A stretch of 64,000 bases of DNA from Aeromonas lacus (GTDB lineage Bacteria > Pseudomonadota > Gammaproteobacteria > Enterobacterales > Aeromonadaceae), in contig NZ_JRGM01000176.1 of NCBI RefSeq assembly GCF_000764665.1, positions 1 through 64,000 on the forward strand. The letters are read 5' to 3'. Positions 35,808-46,538 of the stretch are shown piece by piece (the stretch's first letter is position 1; the number at the start of each line of letters is the position of its first letter). The notes beneath the pieces were generated by a model. The model saw only the letters and a list, made by a program, of their open reading frames with translations. It did no database searches and was not told the DNA's origin. A program made the position numbers and the translations under genes.

Positions 35808-36260
35808 TCAGGAGTCCTTGCCCCGCTTGTGCTTGAGCACCGCCATGGTCAACCGGCTGGTGCACAATAAACGACCACGCTCATCGCGAATTTCTATCTG
35901 CCACACCTGAGTCGTCGCCCCGAGATGCAGTGGCGAGCAGCGCCCCGTTACCACCCCTTCCCGCTTGGCTCGCAGATGGTTGGCGTTCACCTCCAGTCCC
36001 ACACAATAACTGTCAGGCCCGACCGCCATGTTGGCCGCGAGCGATCCCAGCGTCTCCGCCAGCACCACAGAGGCACCACCGTGCAACATGCCAAGGGGCT
36101 GGTGAGTGCGGTGATCCACCGGCATGGTGGCCTCCAGCCAGTCGGGGCCAAAGTCGGTGTAGACGATATCGAGATGGGCCATCAGGGTATTGCGGGAGCT
36201 GGCGTTGAGCCCTTCAAGGCTCATGGGCCTGCGCCAGATGGGGGATGATTCCTGACTCAT
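35808..36260 (-). CDS. menI: Hotdog-fold thioesterase MenI (YdiI)
   Basis: Hydrolyses 1,4-dihydroxy-2-naphthoyl-CoA in menaquinone synthesis, with wider acyl-CoA activity in the E. coli homologue. The sequence follows E. coli MenI/YdiI closely: LEATMPVDHRTHQPLGMLHGGASVVLAET includes the catalytic glutamate, and GLEVNANHLRAKREGVVTG, PLHLGATTQVWQIEI and CTSRLTMAVL follow. 150 residues against 136, the extra lying at the N terminus. GGAG lies about 10 bases before the ATG. ydiI and ydiJ are also neighbours in E. coli. Confidence 0.93.
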   Translation of the reverse strand: MSQESSPIWRRPMSLEGLNASSRNTLMAHLDIVYTDFGPDWLEATMPVDHRTHQPLGMLHGGASVVLAETLGSLAANMAVGPDSYCVGLEVNANHLRAKREGVVTGRCSPLHLGATTQVWQIEIRDERGRLLCTSRLTMAVLKHKRGKDS

Positions 36261-36369
36261 GAAAAGAGAACTCCTTCAATTGCATGGGGAAAATGGAGCA
36301 TCACTGCATTGCACAACAAGCCTGCTCCGGCCAGCACCCGGGGCAGGAAAAAACCTGAAACCGGCCCCC

Positions 36370-36858
36370 TTACCAGGGATAGGTGACGCCAGGCCACTCG
36401 GCCCAGGGCATCTCCCGACCCGGCAAGCGGGGCGCAGACCACTGCCACACCCTGGCGAGCCAGTCGCGCAGCTGCGTCTCCAGCTCCTCATCCGTGATGG
36501 GGGCCTCGGCCACCTTCCAGAAAAAGAGCTCCGCCTCCACCTCCGGCAGTACGGAGGGGTAGAGATAAACCCCGCCCCAGAATTGCGGCTCCCGATCCGG
36601 ACTCCAGAGGCCATAGGCGAACGAGCGCTTGGCCAGAAACTCCGACTGCTGCCACTCCAGATCCCCTTCGTGCTGACTCAGGCTGAAATTGGCGGAGGGC
36701 CAGATATCGTTTGGCCGAAACAGCTGATGGAGTTGCTCGCGCTCGCGCAGGATGGCGACAAACTCCACCACCGCCTGAGCGGGGGTGGCGGGCAACAACA
36801 AGAAACGCGGGTGGCGATAGGCTTTCGGCACCCGAAACCGCTTGGGAAATCGCAGCAT
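36370..36858 (-). CDS. Uncharacterised protein downstream of ydiJ
   Basis: A 162-residue cytoplasmic protein. It is rich in Trp, Phe and Tyr; FLAKRSFAYGLWSPDREPQFWGGVYLYPS (quoted in part: RSFAYGLW, WGGVYLYP) resembles a beta-strand pair seen in some GNAT-type acetyltransferases, but the acetyl-CoA loop R/Q-x-x-G-x-G/A is not evident, so I leave it unassigned. Its ATG overlaps the ydiJ stop codon (TGATG at 36856-36860), so translation is coupled to ydiJ and a related role is likely. Confidence 0.7.
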   Translation of the reverse strand: MLRFPKRFRVPKAYRHPRFLLLPATPAQAVVEFVAILREREQLHQLFRPNDIWPSANFSLSQHEGDLEWQQSEFLAKRSFAYGLWSPDREPQFWGGVYLYPSVLPEVEAELFFWKVAEAPITDEELETQLRDWLARVWQWSAPRLPGREMPWAEWPGVTYPW

Positions 36859-39800
36859 CAGAGCAGCTCCAGCAGGGCTTGCAGCGGATGTTTGAGCTTC
36901 TCTCCCTCCATCCGTTTGACCTGACTGCGGCAGGAATAACCGGTAGCCAGACAGCGATCCTGTGGCAAACGGGCCAGCGGCTCGGCCCAGCTCAACCCAT
37001 AAATTCCCTTGGAGTTCTCCACCTGTTTGACATCGTGGCCATAGGTGCCCGCCATGCCGCAGCAACCAACCGGGACCGGCTGCAGTTTGGCGCCAAAGCG
37101 GCCAAACAGGGTGCCCCAGTCGCCGTGAGTCGAGGGCTTGGCAGTCTTCTCGGTGCAGTGGGCAAAGAGATACCAGGGCTCTGCTGTCTGATTTTCACGT
37201 TTCGGCAGCACGTCAGCCGGAAGCGAGAGCAGCCACTCCTGCGGCAACATCACCTGAAAAGTACCACGAGCTGGCCCCAACGCCTTGGCATACTCGTCGC
37301 GATAGCAGAGCACCATGGCCGGATCCACCCCCACCATGGGGATGCCGAGCGCCGCAATCTGGTTGAGGAACTGGGCGCTGCTCGCCGCGGTGCGGGCAAA
37401 GGCGCGCAGGAACCCCTTGATATGCTGGGGTTTGCCATTGGGCTTGAACGGCAACAGGTAGGGCTGGAACCCGAGCTTGCTGGCGAGTTTCACCAGATCC
37501 CGCACCACAGGGGCGTCGTAATAACTGGTGAAGGGATCCTGCACGATCAGCACCACCTTCTGGCGCTGCTCGGGAGTCATGGCCTCCAGACCCGGCAGGT
37601 CGAAATAACGGGCGCGGTTATCGCGCAACTCCTCGGCCAGAGTCGGCACGCTCAGAAGCGGCACATCGACCATGCCGATGCTCTTCTCGGTTGCCTTCTG
37701 GGCCCACTCTTTTTCGAGGAAGAAGTTGACCAGCTTCGGCGCTTTGGCAAGCAGCGGCGCATAGCTCTCCACCGTGCCGACGAAGTAATCCTTGGGGGCG
37801 CGCAGGTAGCGGCCGTGATAGAGCTGCATAAAGCGGGCGCGAAAATCGGGCACATCCACCTTGATCGGGCACTGACTGGTGCACGCCTTGCAGGCCAGAC
37901 AGCCGGCCATCGCCTCCATCACCTCGTGGGAGAAGTCATACTCGCCACGCTGTTTGGCCCAGCTGTTGCGCACCTTGTCCACCAGCTGTTTGAAGCGCAC
38001 GCCACCGGATTGCAGCGCCACCTCTTCCGCCAACGGGTCGAAGCCCTGCTCCGCCAGCTGACGCAACCATTCGCGCATCAGGCCAGCCCGCCCCTTGGGT
38101 GAGTGGCGGCGGTCGCGGCTGATCTTGACCGAGGGACACATGGGCGAGTCGGTCTCGAAGGTGAAACAGAGGCCGTTGCCGTTGCAATCGAGGGCCCGGG
38201 TATAACTCTCGCGCACCGCCACCGGGATCTGGCGGTCAAACTTGCCGCGCTTGGGGCCATCGACCGAGACCAGCTCGGCATCGCTGCCATAGGGGATACA
38301 GATCTTGCCCGGGTTGATGCGGTTGGCCGGATCGAACGCCCCTTTGACCCGCTGCAGCTCTTCCCACAACTCACCAAAGAAGGCGGGGCTGTATTCGGAG
38401 CGAAAACCCTTGCCGTGCTCGCCCCACATCAGGCCACCATATTTGGCGGTAAGCGCCACCACCTGATCGGAGATGCGGCGCAGCAGCACCTCCTGCTCGG
38501 GATCGCACAAATCGAGCGCCGGGCGCACGTGCAGCACACCGGCATCGACGTGGCCAAACATGCCGTAGTCGAGGCCGTGGGCATCCAGCAGGGCGCGAAA
38601 CTCCATGATGAAGTCCGCCAGCGACTCTGGCGGCACGGCGGTATCTTCGGTGAAGGCCACTGGCTTCTTGCGCCCTTCGGCGTTGCCCAGCAGCCCCACC
38701 GACTTCTTGCGCATGGCGTAGATGGTCTCGATGCTCGGCAGGTGGTCACACACCTGATAGCCGATAATCCCCGCCTCGCCTCTGGCAAGCAGCGCGTCGA
38801 TACGGCGGCAGAGCTCTGCCACCTTGACCTTGTGCGCAGCCTCGTCGGTGTCGGCAAACTCGACGATATTGAGCCCCTGCAGATCCTTACCGGGCACATC
38901 CTGAATAAGCTCTTTGACCGAATGCCAGATGATGTCGGCGCGGGCCAGTCCCAGTACCCGGGAGTCCACCGTCTCCACCGACAGCGCCTCGGCCTGCACC
39001 ATAAAGGGGGCGTTGCGCAGGGCGGAGGGGAAGCTGTCGTACTTGACGTTAACGAGCGTGCGATAACGCGGGATGGGTGTGATGTTGAGTCTGGCTTCGG
39101 TGATAAAGCCAAGGGATCCTTCCGAGCCGCACAGCACTCGACTCACATCCAGCGTGTCGGTATCAGGTTGATAGAGGTGCTTGAGATCGTAACCGGTCAG
39201 AAAGCGGTTGAGCTTGGGGAAAGTCGCCTCGATATCGGCGCGGCGCTCCTTGCCGATGCGATAGAGGGTGCGATAGATCTCCCCTTCCCGATTCTCCAGC
39301 GCCAACTTGTCAGCAAGCCGTTCACCGGTCAGTGGCTTGGTGGCCATCAGATCGCCGTTCTCCAACACCGCTTTGAGGCCCAGCACGTGATCCGAAGTTT
39401 TGCCGTAAACGAGGGACCCCTGCCCCGAGGCGTCGGTGTTGATCATGCCGCCCAGAGTGGCGCGGTTGGAGGTGGAGAGATCCGGCGAGAAGAAGTAGCC
39501 GTGGGGCTTGAGATAGGCATTGAGCTGGTCTTTCACTACCCCGGCCTGGGCCCGCACCCACCCCTCTTCCAGATTAATTTCCATGATCTGGTTCATATGA
39601 CGGGAGAGATCGACGATAATGCCGCCGCCCAATGACTGACCGTTGGTGCCGGTACCGCCACCGCGAGGGAAAAAACTCAGAGTGTGGTACGCCGGCTCCG
39701 CCGCCAGCTTGAGCATCACTGCTATGTCGTCCGCACTGCGCGGATAGAGAACCGCCTGAGGTACTACCTGATAGACGCTGTTGTCCGTCGCCATCGCCAA

Positions 39801-39914
39801 CCGGCTTGCATAAGACTTTTCGATATCACCACGAAAGGCGCTGCGCCCTAGCAACTCTAGGAACGACAGGGTTGTGGGTGACAAACTGTCCTGGTAATCG
39901 AGTCTCGGGATCAT
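36858..39914 (-). CDS. ydiJ: FAD/Fe-S oxidoreductase YdiJ (D-2-hydroxyglutarate dehydrogenase)
   Basis: A 1018-residue flavoprotein that oxidises D-2-hydroxyglutarate, exactly the length of E. coli YdiJ. The N-terminal FAD-binding domain (FFPRGGGTGTNGQSLGGGII near residue 82, then TLGGMINTDASGQGS) and the FAD-oxidase C domain (HVDAGVLHVRP, GLMWGEHGKGFRSEYSP) are followed by a ferredoxin-type segment (CPSVK, CLACKACTSQCPIKVDVP) and a C-terminal CCG-type Fe-S domain (VGCCGMAGTYGHD). Electrons would pass to the respiratory chain. MenI and an overlapping unknown gene follow on the same strand; the CDF transporter gene diverges. Confidence 0.94.
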   Translation of the reverse strand: MIPRLDYQDSLSPTTLSFLELLGRSAFRGDIEKSYASRLAMATDNSVYQVVPQAVLYPRSADDIAVMLKLAAEPAYHTLSFFPRGGGTGTNGQSLGGGIIVDLSRHMNQIMEINLEEGWVRAQAGVVKDQLNAYLKPHGYFFSPDLSTSNRATLGGMINTDASGQGSLVYGKTSDHVLGLKAVLENGDLMATKPLTGERLADKLALENREGEIYRTLYRIGKERRADIEATFPKLNRFLTGYDLKHLYQPDTDTLDVSRVLCGSEGSLGFITEARLNITPIPRYRTLVNVKYDSFPSALRNAPFMVQAEALSVETVDSRVLGLARADIIWHSVKELIQDVPGKDLQGLNIVEFADTDEAAHKVKVAELCRRIDALLARGEAGIIGYQVCDHLPSIETIYAMRKKSVGLLGNAEGRKKPVAFTEDTAVPPESLADFIMEFRALLDAHGLDYGMFGHVDAGVLHVRPALDLCDPEQEVLLRRISDQVVALTAKYGGLMWGEHGKGFRSEYSPAFFGELWEELQRVKGAFDPANRINPGKICIPYGSDAELVSVDGPKRGKFDRQIPVAVRESYTRALDCNGNGLCFTFETDSPMCPSVKISRDRRHSPKGRAGLMREWLRQLAEQGFDPLAEEVALQSGGVRFKQLVDKVRNSWAKQRGEYDFSHEVMEAMAGCLACKACTSQCPIKVDVPDFRARFMQLYHGRYLRAPKDYFVGTVESYAPLLAKAPKLVNFFLEKEWAQKATEKSIGMVDVPLLSVPTLAEELRDNRARYFDLPGLEAMTPEQRQKVVLIVQDPFTSYYDAPVVRDLVKLASKLGFQPYLLPFKPNGKPQHIKGFLRAFARTAASSAQFLNQIAALGIPMVGVDPAMVLCYRDEYAKALGPARGTFQVMLPQEWLLSLPADVLPKRENQTAEPWYLFAHCTEKTAKPSTHGDWGTLFGRFGAKLQPVPVGCCGMAGTYGHDVKQVENSKGIYGLSWAEPLARLPQDRCLATGYSCRSQVKRMEGEKLKHPLQALLELL

Positions 39915-40080
39915 GAATCCTTGTTCCCTTATTTGCTTGATGCCGGCACCCCGGCGACTACGACTGACCCATCGCCCGTCAATGGCAATCAGGCCAGTCC
40001 GCTCACATGTGAGCGGGCAGTATATCAGCTCGAAAACCGCTTGCGCGTAGCAATATTAACCATTTGAAAGGAGGACTTTT

Positions 40081-41007
40081 ATGGCTCACCACAGCCATGT
40101 TATCAGTACGCTGGTCACCACAGAGAAGCAGGCGCTCACCCTGTCGCTGTTTGGCTGCATCACTTTCGCCATCTTCGGCATCGGCTACGGTCTGTTCGTT
40201 GGCTCCAACGCCATCATGCTCGATGGTATCTTTACCCTGTTCAGCATGGGCATGACAGGTCTTGGTCTGGTCACCGCCTACCTCGTCACCCGCCCCTCCG
40301 ATGACCGCTTCCAATATGGCTATGCGCACTTCGAGCCCATCGCCAACGTCATCAACGGCTCCATTATTCTGCTGCTCTGTCTGGCGGCACTCTACAACGG
40401 CCTCACCACCCTGTTTGAAGGGGGACGGGAGATCGATCTCGGTCATGCCCTCATCTATGCCGTTGTCTCCACCTTCTTCTGCGCCATCCTCTACCGGATT
40501 GAAGCCCAGGTCGCCGAGCAGGTTGACTCCGAACTGGTGCGGGTAGACTCCAAGGAGTGGCTGGTTGATACCCTGCTCAGTGCCACCCTGCTTATCGGTT
40601 TTGTGGTCGCCATCGGCCTCGATGCCATCGGCTACGGCCAATACAACCGCTATATCGACCCGGTGCTGGTTTCGCTGCTGGCCCTCTGCGCCACCCTCAT
40701 TCCCATCAAGGTGCTCGGTCGCAACCTGCGGGAAGTGCTGAAAATCGCCCCCAGAGGGGATGTTTCCCAGCTGGTCGAGAACGAAGTCGAGGCGCTGCGC
40801 AAGCGTCACGGCGTCGAGTGCTACAGCCATCTGGCGAAAAGCGGTCGCCGCTTCGATCTCGAACTCAACATTCTGGTCGCCCCGGGTCAGGAGTGGCCCG
40901 TCGAGCGTCAGGATGCCTTGCGTCAGGAGCTCTGGTCCCGCCTCGGCGATACCCTGGGCGATGCCTGGCTCTCGGTCTGTTTCACCCGCGAAAAGCGCTG
41001 GCTGTAA
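40081..41007 (+). CDS. Cation diffusion facilitator (CDF) transporter, variant metal site
   Basis: A 308-residue membrane protein with about six helices and a C-terminal cytoplasmic domain (residues about 215-308), recognised as a CDF family member by DDRFQYGYAHFEPIANVINGS and the overall layout. The usual D-x3-D of helix 2 reads LDGIFTLFS (second Asp replaced by Thr), and the usual H-x3-D of helix 5 reads EWLVDTLLS (His replaced by Glu). Metal or even substrate preference may therefore differ from Zn/Fe exporters such as YiiP. GGAGG precedes the ATG. It is monocistronic, ending in a perfect 15-base-pair palindrome at 41016-41046 that lacks a T run. Confidence 0.85.
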   Translation: MAHHSHVISTLVTTEKQALTLSLFGCITFAIFGIGYGLFVGSNAIMLDGIFTLFSMGMTGLGLVTAYLVTRPSDDRFQYGYAHFEPIANVINGSIILLLCLAALYNGLTTLFEGGREIDLGHALIYAVVSTFFCAILYRIEAQVAEQVDSELVRVDSKEWLVDTLLSATLLIGFVVAIGLDAIGYGQYNRYIDPVLVSLLALCATLIPIKVLGRNLREVLKIAPRGDVSQLVENEVEALRKRHGVECYSHLAKSGRRFDLELNILVAPGQEWPVERQDALRQELWSRLGDTLGDAWLSVCFTREKRWL

Positions 41008-41294
41008 CCCGATAACCGGTGGAGGCTGGCTGCCAGCCTCCACCGGCTGCGTCACATCCCGACACCGCCCACTTGCCAAATTGGCGCCAGCCGCTATCAT
41101 CAGGGCTCATTTTTAACCCGAGGTTTTATTGCCCATCATGGACAATCCCCGAAGTTGCCCTTCGTTTCTTCCCGTCAAAAGCTATCTGTTTCTGCTTAAC
41201 CAGCGCCTCTGAATAACGCCATTGCCTTGCTGTCGCTGCGGCTTTCGCTAGCCCTGTTCACTGTTCGCTCTGTCTGTTTTTTTGAGGTCATATA
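41008..41294. other. Intergenic region with a palindrome
   Basis: The start of this 287-base gap holds the CDF hairpin (CCGGTGGAGGCTGGC and complement, 41016-41046). The rest precedes the TerC-family gene. I looked for a manganese (yybP-ykoY) riboswitch, common before TerC-family genes, and did not find its conserved core. Confidence 0.5.
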
Positions 41295-42830
41295 ATGGAA
41301 TTGCTGCTGGATCCCCACATCTGGATCGGTCTTTTTACCCTGATCATTCTCGAGATCGTGCTCGGGATCGACAACCTGGTCTTCATCGCCATTCTGGTGA
41401 AAAAGCTGCCCCCTGCCCAGCGGGACAAGGCGCGCGTACTCGGCCTTGGCCTCGCTCTGCTGATGCGGCTAGTGCTCTTGAGCGTGATGTCGTGGCTGGT
41501 CACCCTCACCACCCCCATTTTGCATATCTGGGATCACCCCTTCTCCGGTCGCGATCTGATCCTGATGGGTGGCGGTATCTTCCTGCTGTTCAAGGCCACC
41601 TCCGAGCTGCACGAGCGGCTGGAGGCCAAACCTCACGATGATGGCCCGGTCGGCGCCTACGCCAGCTTCGGCGTGGTGATCGCCCAGATCCTGGTGCTGG
41701 ATGCCGTCTTCTCGTTGGACTCCATCATCACCGCCGTCGGCATGGTGGAACACTTGGGCGTGATGATGGCCGCCGTGACCATCGCCATGGTGGTGATGGT
41801 ACTCGCCTCCAAGCCGCTGACCCGCTTCGTCAATGCTCACCCGACCGTGGTGGTGCTCTGCCTGAGCTTCCTGCTGATGATCGGTTTTAGCCTGGTGGCG
41901 GAGGGCTTCGGCTTCCATATTCCGAAGGGTTACCTCTACGCAGCCATCGGCTTCTCGGTGCTGATCGAGTTTTTCAACCAGCTGGCCCAGCACAGCGCCA
42001 TGCGCCACGAAGCCAAGCAGCCGCTGCGCGAGCGCACCACCGCAGCCATCTTCAAGCTGATGGGGAGCAAGGCGTATCAGGACCGGCCGGATGACGATCT
42101 GGATGCCCCGGCCGCCGCGCCGGTGAGCTTTGGCGAGGAGGAGCGCTATATGGTGACCGGCGTGCTGTCGCTGGCCGAGCGCTCCATCCGCACCATCATG
42201 ACGCCGCGCTCCGAGATGGCCTGGATCGATATCAACGACTCCAGCGAGGATATCCGCATCCTGCTGCAGCGCGAACCCCACAGCCTGTTCCCGGTCTGTG
42301 ACGGGGATCTGGACGAGGTGATCGGGGTGGTCAAGGCGCGCGACCTGCTGTTTGCCCTCAACGAAGGGCAGTCGCTCAGCGCGCTGGCCAAGCAGAACGA
42401 CCCCATTATCGTGCCGCAGACCATCAACGTGATTAAGCTGCTGGCGGAGCTGCGCAAGGCGAAGGGGAGCCTCATTCTGGTGGCTGACGAGTTCGGCGTG
42501 ATCCAGGGGCTGGTCACCACCCACGATCTGCTGGAAGCGATCGTCGGCGAGCTGCCGGACGAGGACGAAACCCCCGACATGATCCGCGATGGCGCAGGGT
42601 GGCTGATCAACGGCAGCACCAACATCCACCATGTGGAGCAGGTGCTGGAGCACGAGGGGCTGGTGAGCGAGAGCGACGAGTACGTAACCCTGGCGGGCAT
42701 GCTGCTCTCCCACTTCGGCACCCTGCCCACCCCGGGCCAGCAGTTGCAACTGCAGCAGCTCAACTTCGAAGTGATCGAGGTGAGCGAGCGGCGCATCGAG
42801 CGGGTGCGGGTGATGCCGGTCGCTGGCTAA
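41295..42830 (+). CDS. TerC family membrane protein with CBS and CorC/HlyC domains (YoaE type)
   Basis: A 511-residue protein. Residues 1-235 form a TerC-type membrane domain with seven or so helices and the acidic motifs [13 protein letters not shown] and [14 protein letters not shown], thought to bind cations. Next comes a cytoplasmic pair of CBS domains ([63 protein letters not shown]), then a CorC/HlyC (transporter-associated) domain. This matches YoaE/YegH of E. coli, proposed metal exporters. Family members protect against excess manganese or other metals; here that is inference. Confidence 0.9.
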   Translation: MELLLDPHIWIGLFTLIILEIVLGIDNLVFIAILVKKLPPAQRDKARVLGLGLALLMRLVLLSVMSWLVTLTTPILHIWDHPFSGRDLILMGGGIFLLFKATSELHERLEAKPHDDGPVGAYASFGVVIAQILVLDAVFSLDSIITAVGMVEHLGVMMAAVTIAMVVMVLASKPLTRFVNAHPTVVVLCLSFLLMIGFSLVAEGFGFHIPKGYLYAAIGFSVLIEFFNQLAQHSAMRHEAKQPLRERTTAAIFKLMGSKAYQDRPDDDLDAPAAAPVSFGEEERYMVTGVLSLAERSIRTIMTPRSEMAWIDINDSSEDIRILLQREPHSLFPVCDGDLDEVIGVVKARDLLFALNEGQSLSALAKQNDPIIVPQTINVIKLLAELRKAKGSLILVADEFGVIQGLVTTHDLLEAIVGELPDEDETPDMIRDGAGWLINGSTNIHHVEQVLEHEGLVSESDEYVTLAGMLLSHFGTLPTPGQQLQLQQLNFEVIEVSERRIERVRVMPVAG

Positions 42831-42853
42831 TCCTGCGTAAAACCACCATGAGA

Positions 42854-42879
42854 AGAGGGCCAGCGAGCCCTCTTTTTTA
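42854..42879 (+). terminator. Terminator of the TerC/CBS gene
   Basis: AGAGGGC / GCCCTCT around CAGCGA, then a six-base T run. Confidence 0.9.
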
Positions 42880-43070
42880 TTCGCCATTTATTTGCATGTG
42901 ATGCACCGATTGCAGCGCCCGCTCGGCCCCGCCAGCCATCCGGCGCGACATTTATCCCCTGCCAGCCGCGATTGCTGCATTCAGCGCAATTCAATGGTGC
43001 AATTACTCCTCTTTGTTGCAACGCTATTGGCGGCTAGAGTCAGCCTCAATCCCACCATGAGGAACTCACG

Positions 43071-44180
43071 ATGAGCCACGATCACCTGTTTTGCCCGCAG
43101 CGACTGGGTCAGCTGCACCTTGCCAACCGCATCGTCATGCCCCCCATGACCCGCTCCCGCGCCAGTCAGCCGGGTGATGTGGCCAACGCCATGATGGCCA
43201 GCTACTACGCCCAGCGCGCCGAAGCGGGCCTGATCATCAGCGAAGGCACCCAGATCGACCCCATGGGCAAGGGCTACGCCTGGACGCCGGGCATCTACAG
43301 CGCCGACCAGATAGCCGGCTGGAAAGGGGTGACTGACGCCGTTCATGCCAAACATGGCACCATCTTCGCCCAGCTCTGGCACGTGGGTCGGGTTACTCAC
43401 CCTGACAACATCGGCGGCGCCCAGCCCATCTCGGCCTCGGCCCTGCCCGCGGTCGGCGTCAAGGTGTTTGTCGATAATGGCAGTGATGCCCCCGGTTTTG
43501 TCGAGACCGTCACCCCGCGCGCCATGACCCAGGACGATATCGATGCGGTAGTGGGCCAGTTCCGTCAGGCGGCTCGCAACGCCATCAGCGCCGGTTTTGA
43601 CGGCATCGAGCTGCACGCCGCCAACGGCTACCTCATCAACCAGTTCCTCGACTCCGAGTCCAACGCCCGCACCGACAGCTACGGCGGCTCGCTGGAAAAC
43701 CGGCTGCGTTTCCTCAAGGAGGTGACCGAAGCGGTCTGCAGCGAGATCGGGGCTGACCGGGTCGGGGTGCGCCTTGCGCCGCTCACCACCCTCAACGGCA
43801 CCGTGGATGCCAATCCGCAGGAGACCTATCTGGCCGCCGCCCGCCTGCTGGGCCAGCTCAACGTGGTCTACCTGCACATCGCCGAAGCGGACTGGGACGA
43901 TGCGCCTCTGATGCCTGAGAACTTCAAACAGGCTCTGCGCGATGCCTTCCCCAACACCCTGATCTATGCCGGCAAATATGACGGTGAGCGGGCGCGCGCC
44001 GCCCTCAAGGCGGGCTGGGCCGACATGATTGGCTTTGGCCGCCCCTTCGTCGCCAACCCGGATCTGCCGGAGCGGCTGCGCCACGGCTATCCGCTGGCCC
44101 CCCACGATCCGGCCACCCTGTTTGGCGGCGGCGAGAAGGGGCTGACCGACTACCCCGTTTATCAGGCCGATGGCGCATAA
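43071..44180 (+). CDS. nemA: Old yellow enzyme, N-ethylmaleimide/alkene reductase NemA
   Basis: A 369-residue FMN enzyme that reduces activated C=C bonds and nitro compounds with NAD(P)H. FMN and substrate motifs: RIVMPPMTRSRA, GLIISEGTQID, LWHVGRVTHPD, ELHAANGYLINQFLD (the His-x2-Asn substrate pair) and SYGGSLENRLRF; the C-terminal FGRPFVANPDLPERL is standard. 369 residues (E. coli NemA 365). TGAGGA precedes the ATG. The upstream region has GCGCAATT, GTGCAATT and the palindrome GTTGCAAC (43015-43022), partly shared with the region before the next gene, suggesting common control by a repressor such as NemR, though no regulator gene is in the window. Confidence 0.93.
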   Translation: MSHDHLFCPQRLGQLHLANRIVMPPMTRSRASQPGDVANAMMASYYAQRAEAGLIISEGTQIDPMGKGYAWTPGIYSADQIAGWKGVTDAVHAKHGTIFAQLWHVGRVTHPDNIGGAQPISASALPAVGVKVFVDNGSDAPGFVETVTPRAMTQDDIDAVVGQFRQAARNAISAGFDGIELHAANGYLINQFLDSESNARTDSYGGSLENRLRFLKEVTEAVCSEIGADRVGVRLAPLTTLNGTVDANPQETYLAAARLLGQLNVVYLHIAEADWDDAPLMPENFKQALRDAFPNTLIYAGKYDGERARAALKAGWADMIGFGRPFVANPDLPERLRHGYPLAPHDPATLFGGGEKGLTDYPVYQADGA

Positions 44181-44220
44181 ACCGGCCGTTGATTACCCAT
44201 GGCCAACCGGCCACTTAAAG

Positions 44221-44243
44221 CAGGCCCCACAGGTTGGGGCCTG
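44221..44243 (+). terminator. Hairpin downstream of nemA
   Basis: CAGGCCCC / GGGGCCTG around a seven-base loop; the T run is weak. Confidence 0.6.
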
Positions 44244-44249
44244 TCGTAT

Positions 44250-44267
44250 TGTTGCGCAATTGCAACA
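44250..44267. promoter_or_regulatory. Palindromic operator candidate before the MDR gene
   Basis: TGTTGCGCAATTGCAACA at 44250-44267 is an inverted repeat (TGTTGC/GCAACA) with nested TTGCGCAA and GCAATTGC palindromes, 72 bases before the next start. Similar GTTGCAAC and GCAATT elements occur before nemA. Confidence 0.45.
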
Positions 44268-44338
44268 GTGGACGTTTTACTGTCTTGCTGTTGCAATAAT
44301 CTCATCAAGCTCTCCCCACTGTTTCGCAAGGAGTCATC

Positions 44339-45325
44339 ATGAATCACACCCAAGCCTGGTGCTGGCATGCCCCGGGTGAACCGGAGCAGCTCACCCTCGC
44401 CGACCTCCCGCTCTCCCCCCTTGGCCCCGATGAAGTACTGGTAGCCAACCGGGTTATCGCTTTCAATCCGGTGGACTGGAAGCTGATCGAATATGGCCAC
44501 TCCCACTGGCAGGATGGTCAGGTGCCCGGCGTCGATGGCATGGGCACGATCGTGGCGCTCGGCGCCGACGTCAGCCATCTGCGTCTCGGCGCCCGGGTCG
44601 CCTACCACACCGATCTGCGCCACCACGGCAGCTTTGCCCGTCACACTCGGGTACCGGCGCGCGCCCTGCTGCCGGTGCCCGATGGCCTGAGCGACGAAGC
44701 GGCAGCCGCCCTGCCCTGTCCCGGTCTCACCGCCTGGCAGGCACTGGCCAAGCTGCCGCGCCTGCACGGGGAAGCGCTGCTCATCACCGGTGCTGGCAGC
44801 AGCGTCGGCCGCTTTGCGGTGCAGCTCGCCCTCCAGCAAGGAGCGCGGGTATTTGCCAGCGCCAGTCCACGCCACCATCAGTGGCTCAAACAGATCGGGG
44901 TGCAGGGGGTGGCCGATTATCGGGATCCCGCCTGGCTGGCCACCTTACAGGCCGCCAACGGCAACGAGCCGTTCGAGGGGATCATCGATCTGGTCTCGAG
45001 CCAACAGGCAGAGAGCCTGCTGCCTGCCCTTGGCTACTACGGCCATATGGTGACTGTGCTGGGGCGCATACCGCACAATCCGCTGCCCGCCTTTAGCCAT
45101 TGCCACTCGTTGCACGAGATTGCGCTGGGCGCCCAGCACGCCTTTGGCTCGGACAAACAGTGGAGTCGGCTGGTGGCCGCCGGTGTCACCATGATGGAAC
45201 AGATGGCGAGCGGCGAGCTGACCCTGCCGCCGCTGGTGGTCGGCGACTTTGAGGAACTGCCCACCCTGCTCGAGCGCTTCAAGCGCGAAGGACAGGGCGA
45301 GAAGTTTCTGGTGCGGGTGGCATAG
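44339..45325 (+). CDS. Medium-chain dehydrogenase/reductase (zinc-type alcohol dehydrogenase-like)
   Basis: A 328-residue MDR-superfamily oxidoreductase. The N-terminal GroES-like domain (NRVIAFNPVDWKLIEYG, VPGVDGMGTIVALGADVSHLRLGARVAYH) and the Rossmann domain (ALLITGAGSSVGRFAVQLALQQG) are intact, with VSSQQAESLLPALGYYGHMV typical of quinone-oxidoreductase relatives. The structural zinc cysteines are missing, so it is probably zinc-free and NADPH-dependent. AAGGAG precedes the ATG. It follows nemA on the same strand; both may respond to electrophiles. Confidence 0.85.
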   Translation: MNHTQAWCWHAPGEPEQLTLADLPLSPLGPDEVLVANRVIAFNPVDWKLIEYGHSHWQDGQVPGVDGMGTIVALGADVSHLRLGARVAYHTDLRHHGSFARHTRVPARALLPVPDGLSDEAAAALPCPGLTAWQALAKLPRLHGEALLITGAGSSVGRFAVQLALQQGARVFASASPRHHQWLKQIGVQGVADYRDPAWLATLQAANGNEPFEGIIDLVSSQQAESLLPALGYYGHMVTVLGRIPHNPLPAFSHCHSLHEIALGAQHAFGSDKQWSRLVAAGVTMMEQMASGELTLPPLVVGDFEELPTLLERFKREGQGEKFLVRVA

Positions 45326-45373
45326 CGCTGGCGTCATCCACCAGCAGCAGAAACGCTCGCAACTGAACATAAG

Positions 45374-45400
45374 AGAGGCCCGTGATAGCGGGCCTCTTTG
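45374..45400. terminator. Bidirectional terminator
   Basis: AGAGGCCCG / CGGGCCTCT with a TGATAG loop, between convergent genes, with CTTT on the plus side. Confidence 0.82.
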
Positions 45401-45425
45401 CATCCGGGATTAACCTGCGCCTGAC

Positions 45426-46538
<1,113 letters not shown>

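Noticed and set aside
41101-41294. Possible manganese (yybP-ykoY) riboswitch before the TerC/CBS gene
   Set aside because: The family often has one, but the conserved core blocks are not found in this leader.
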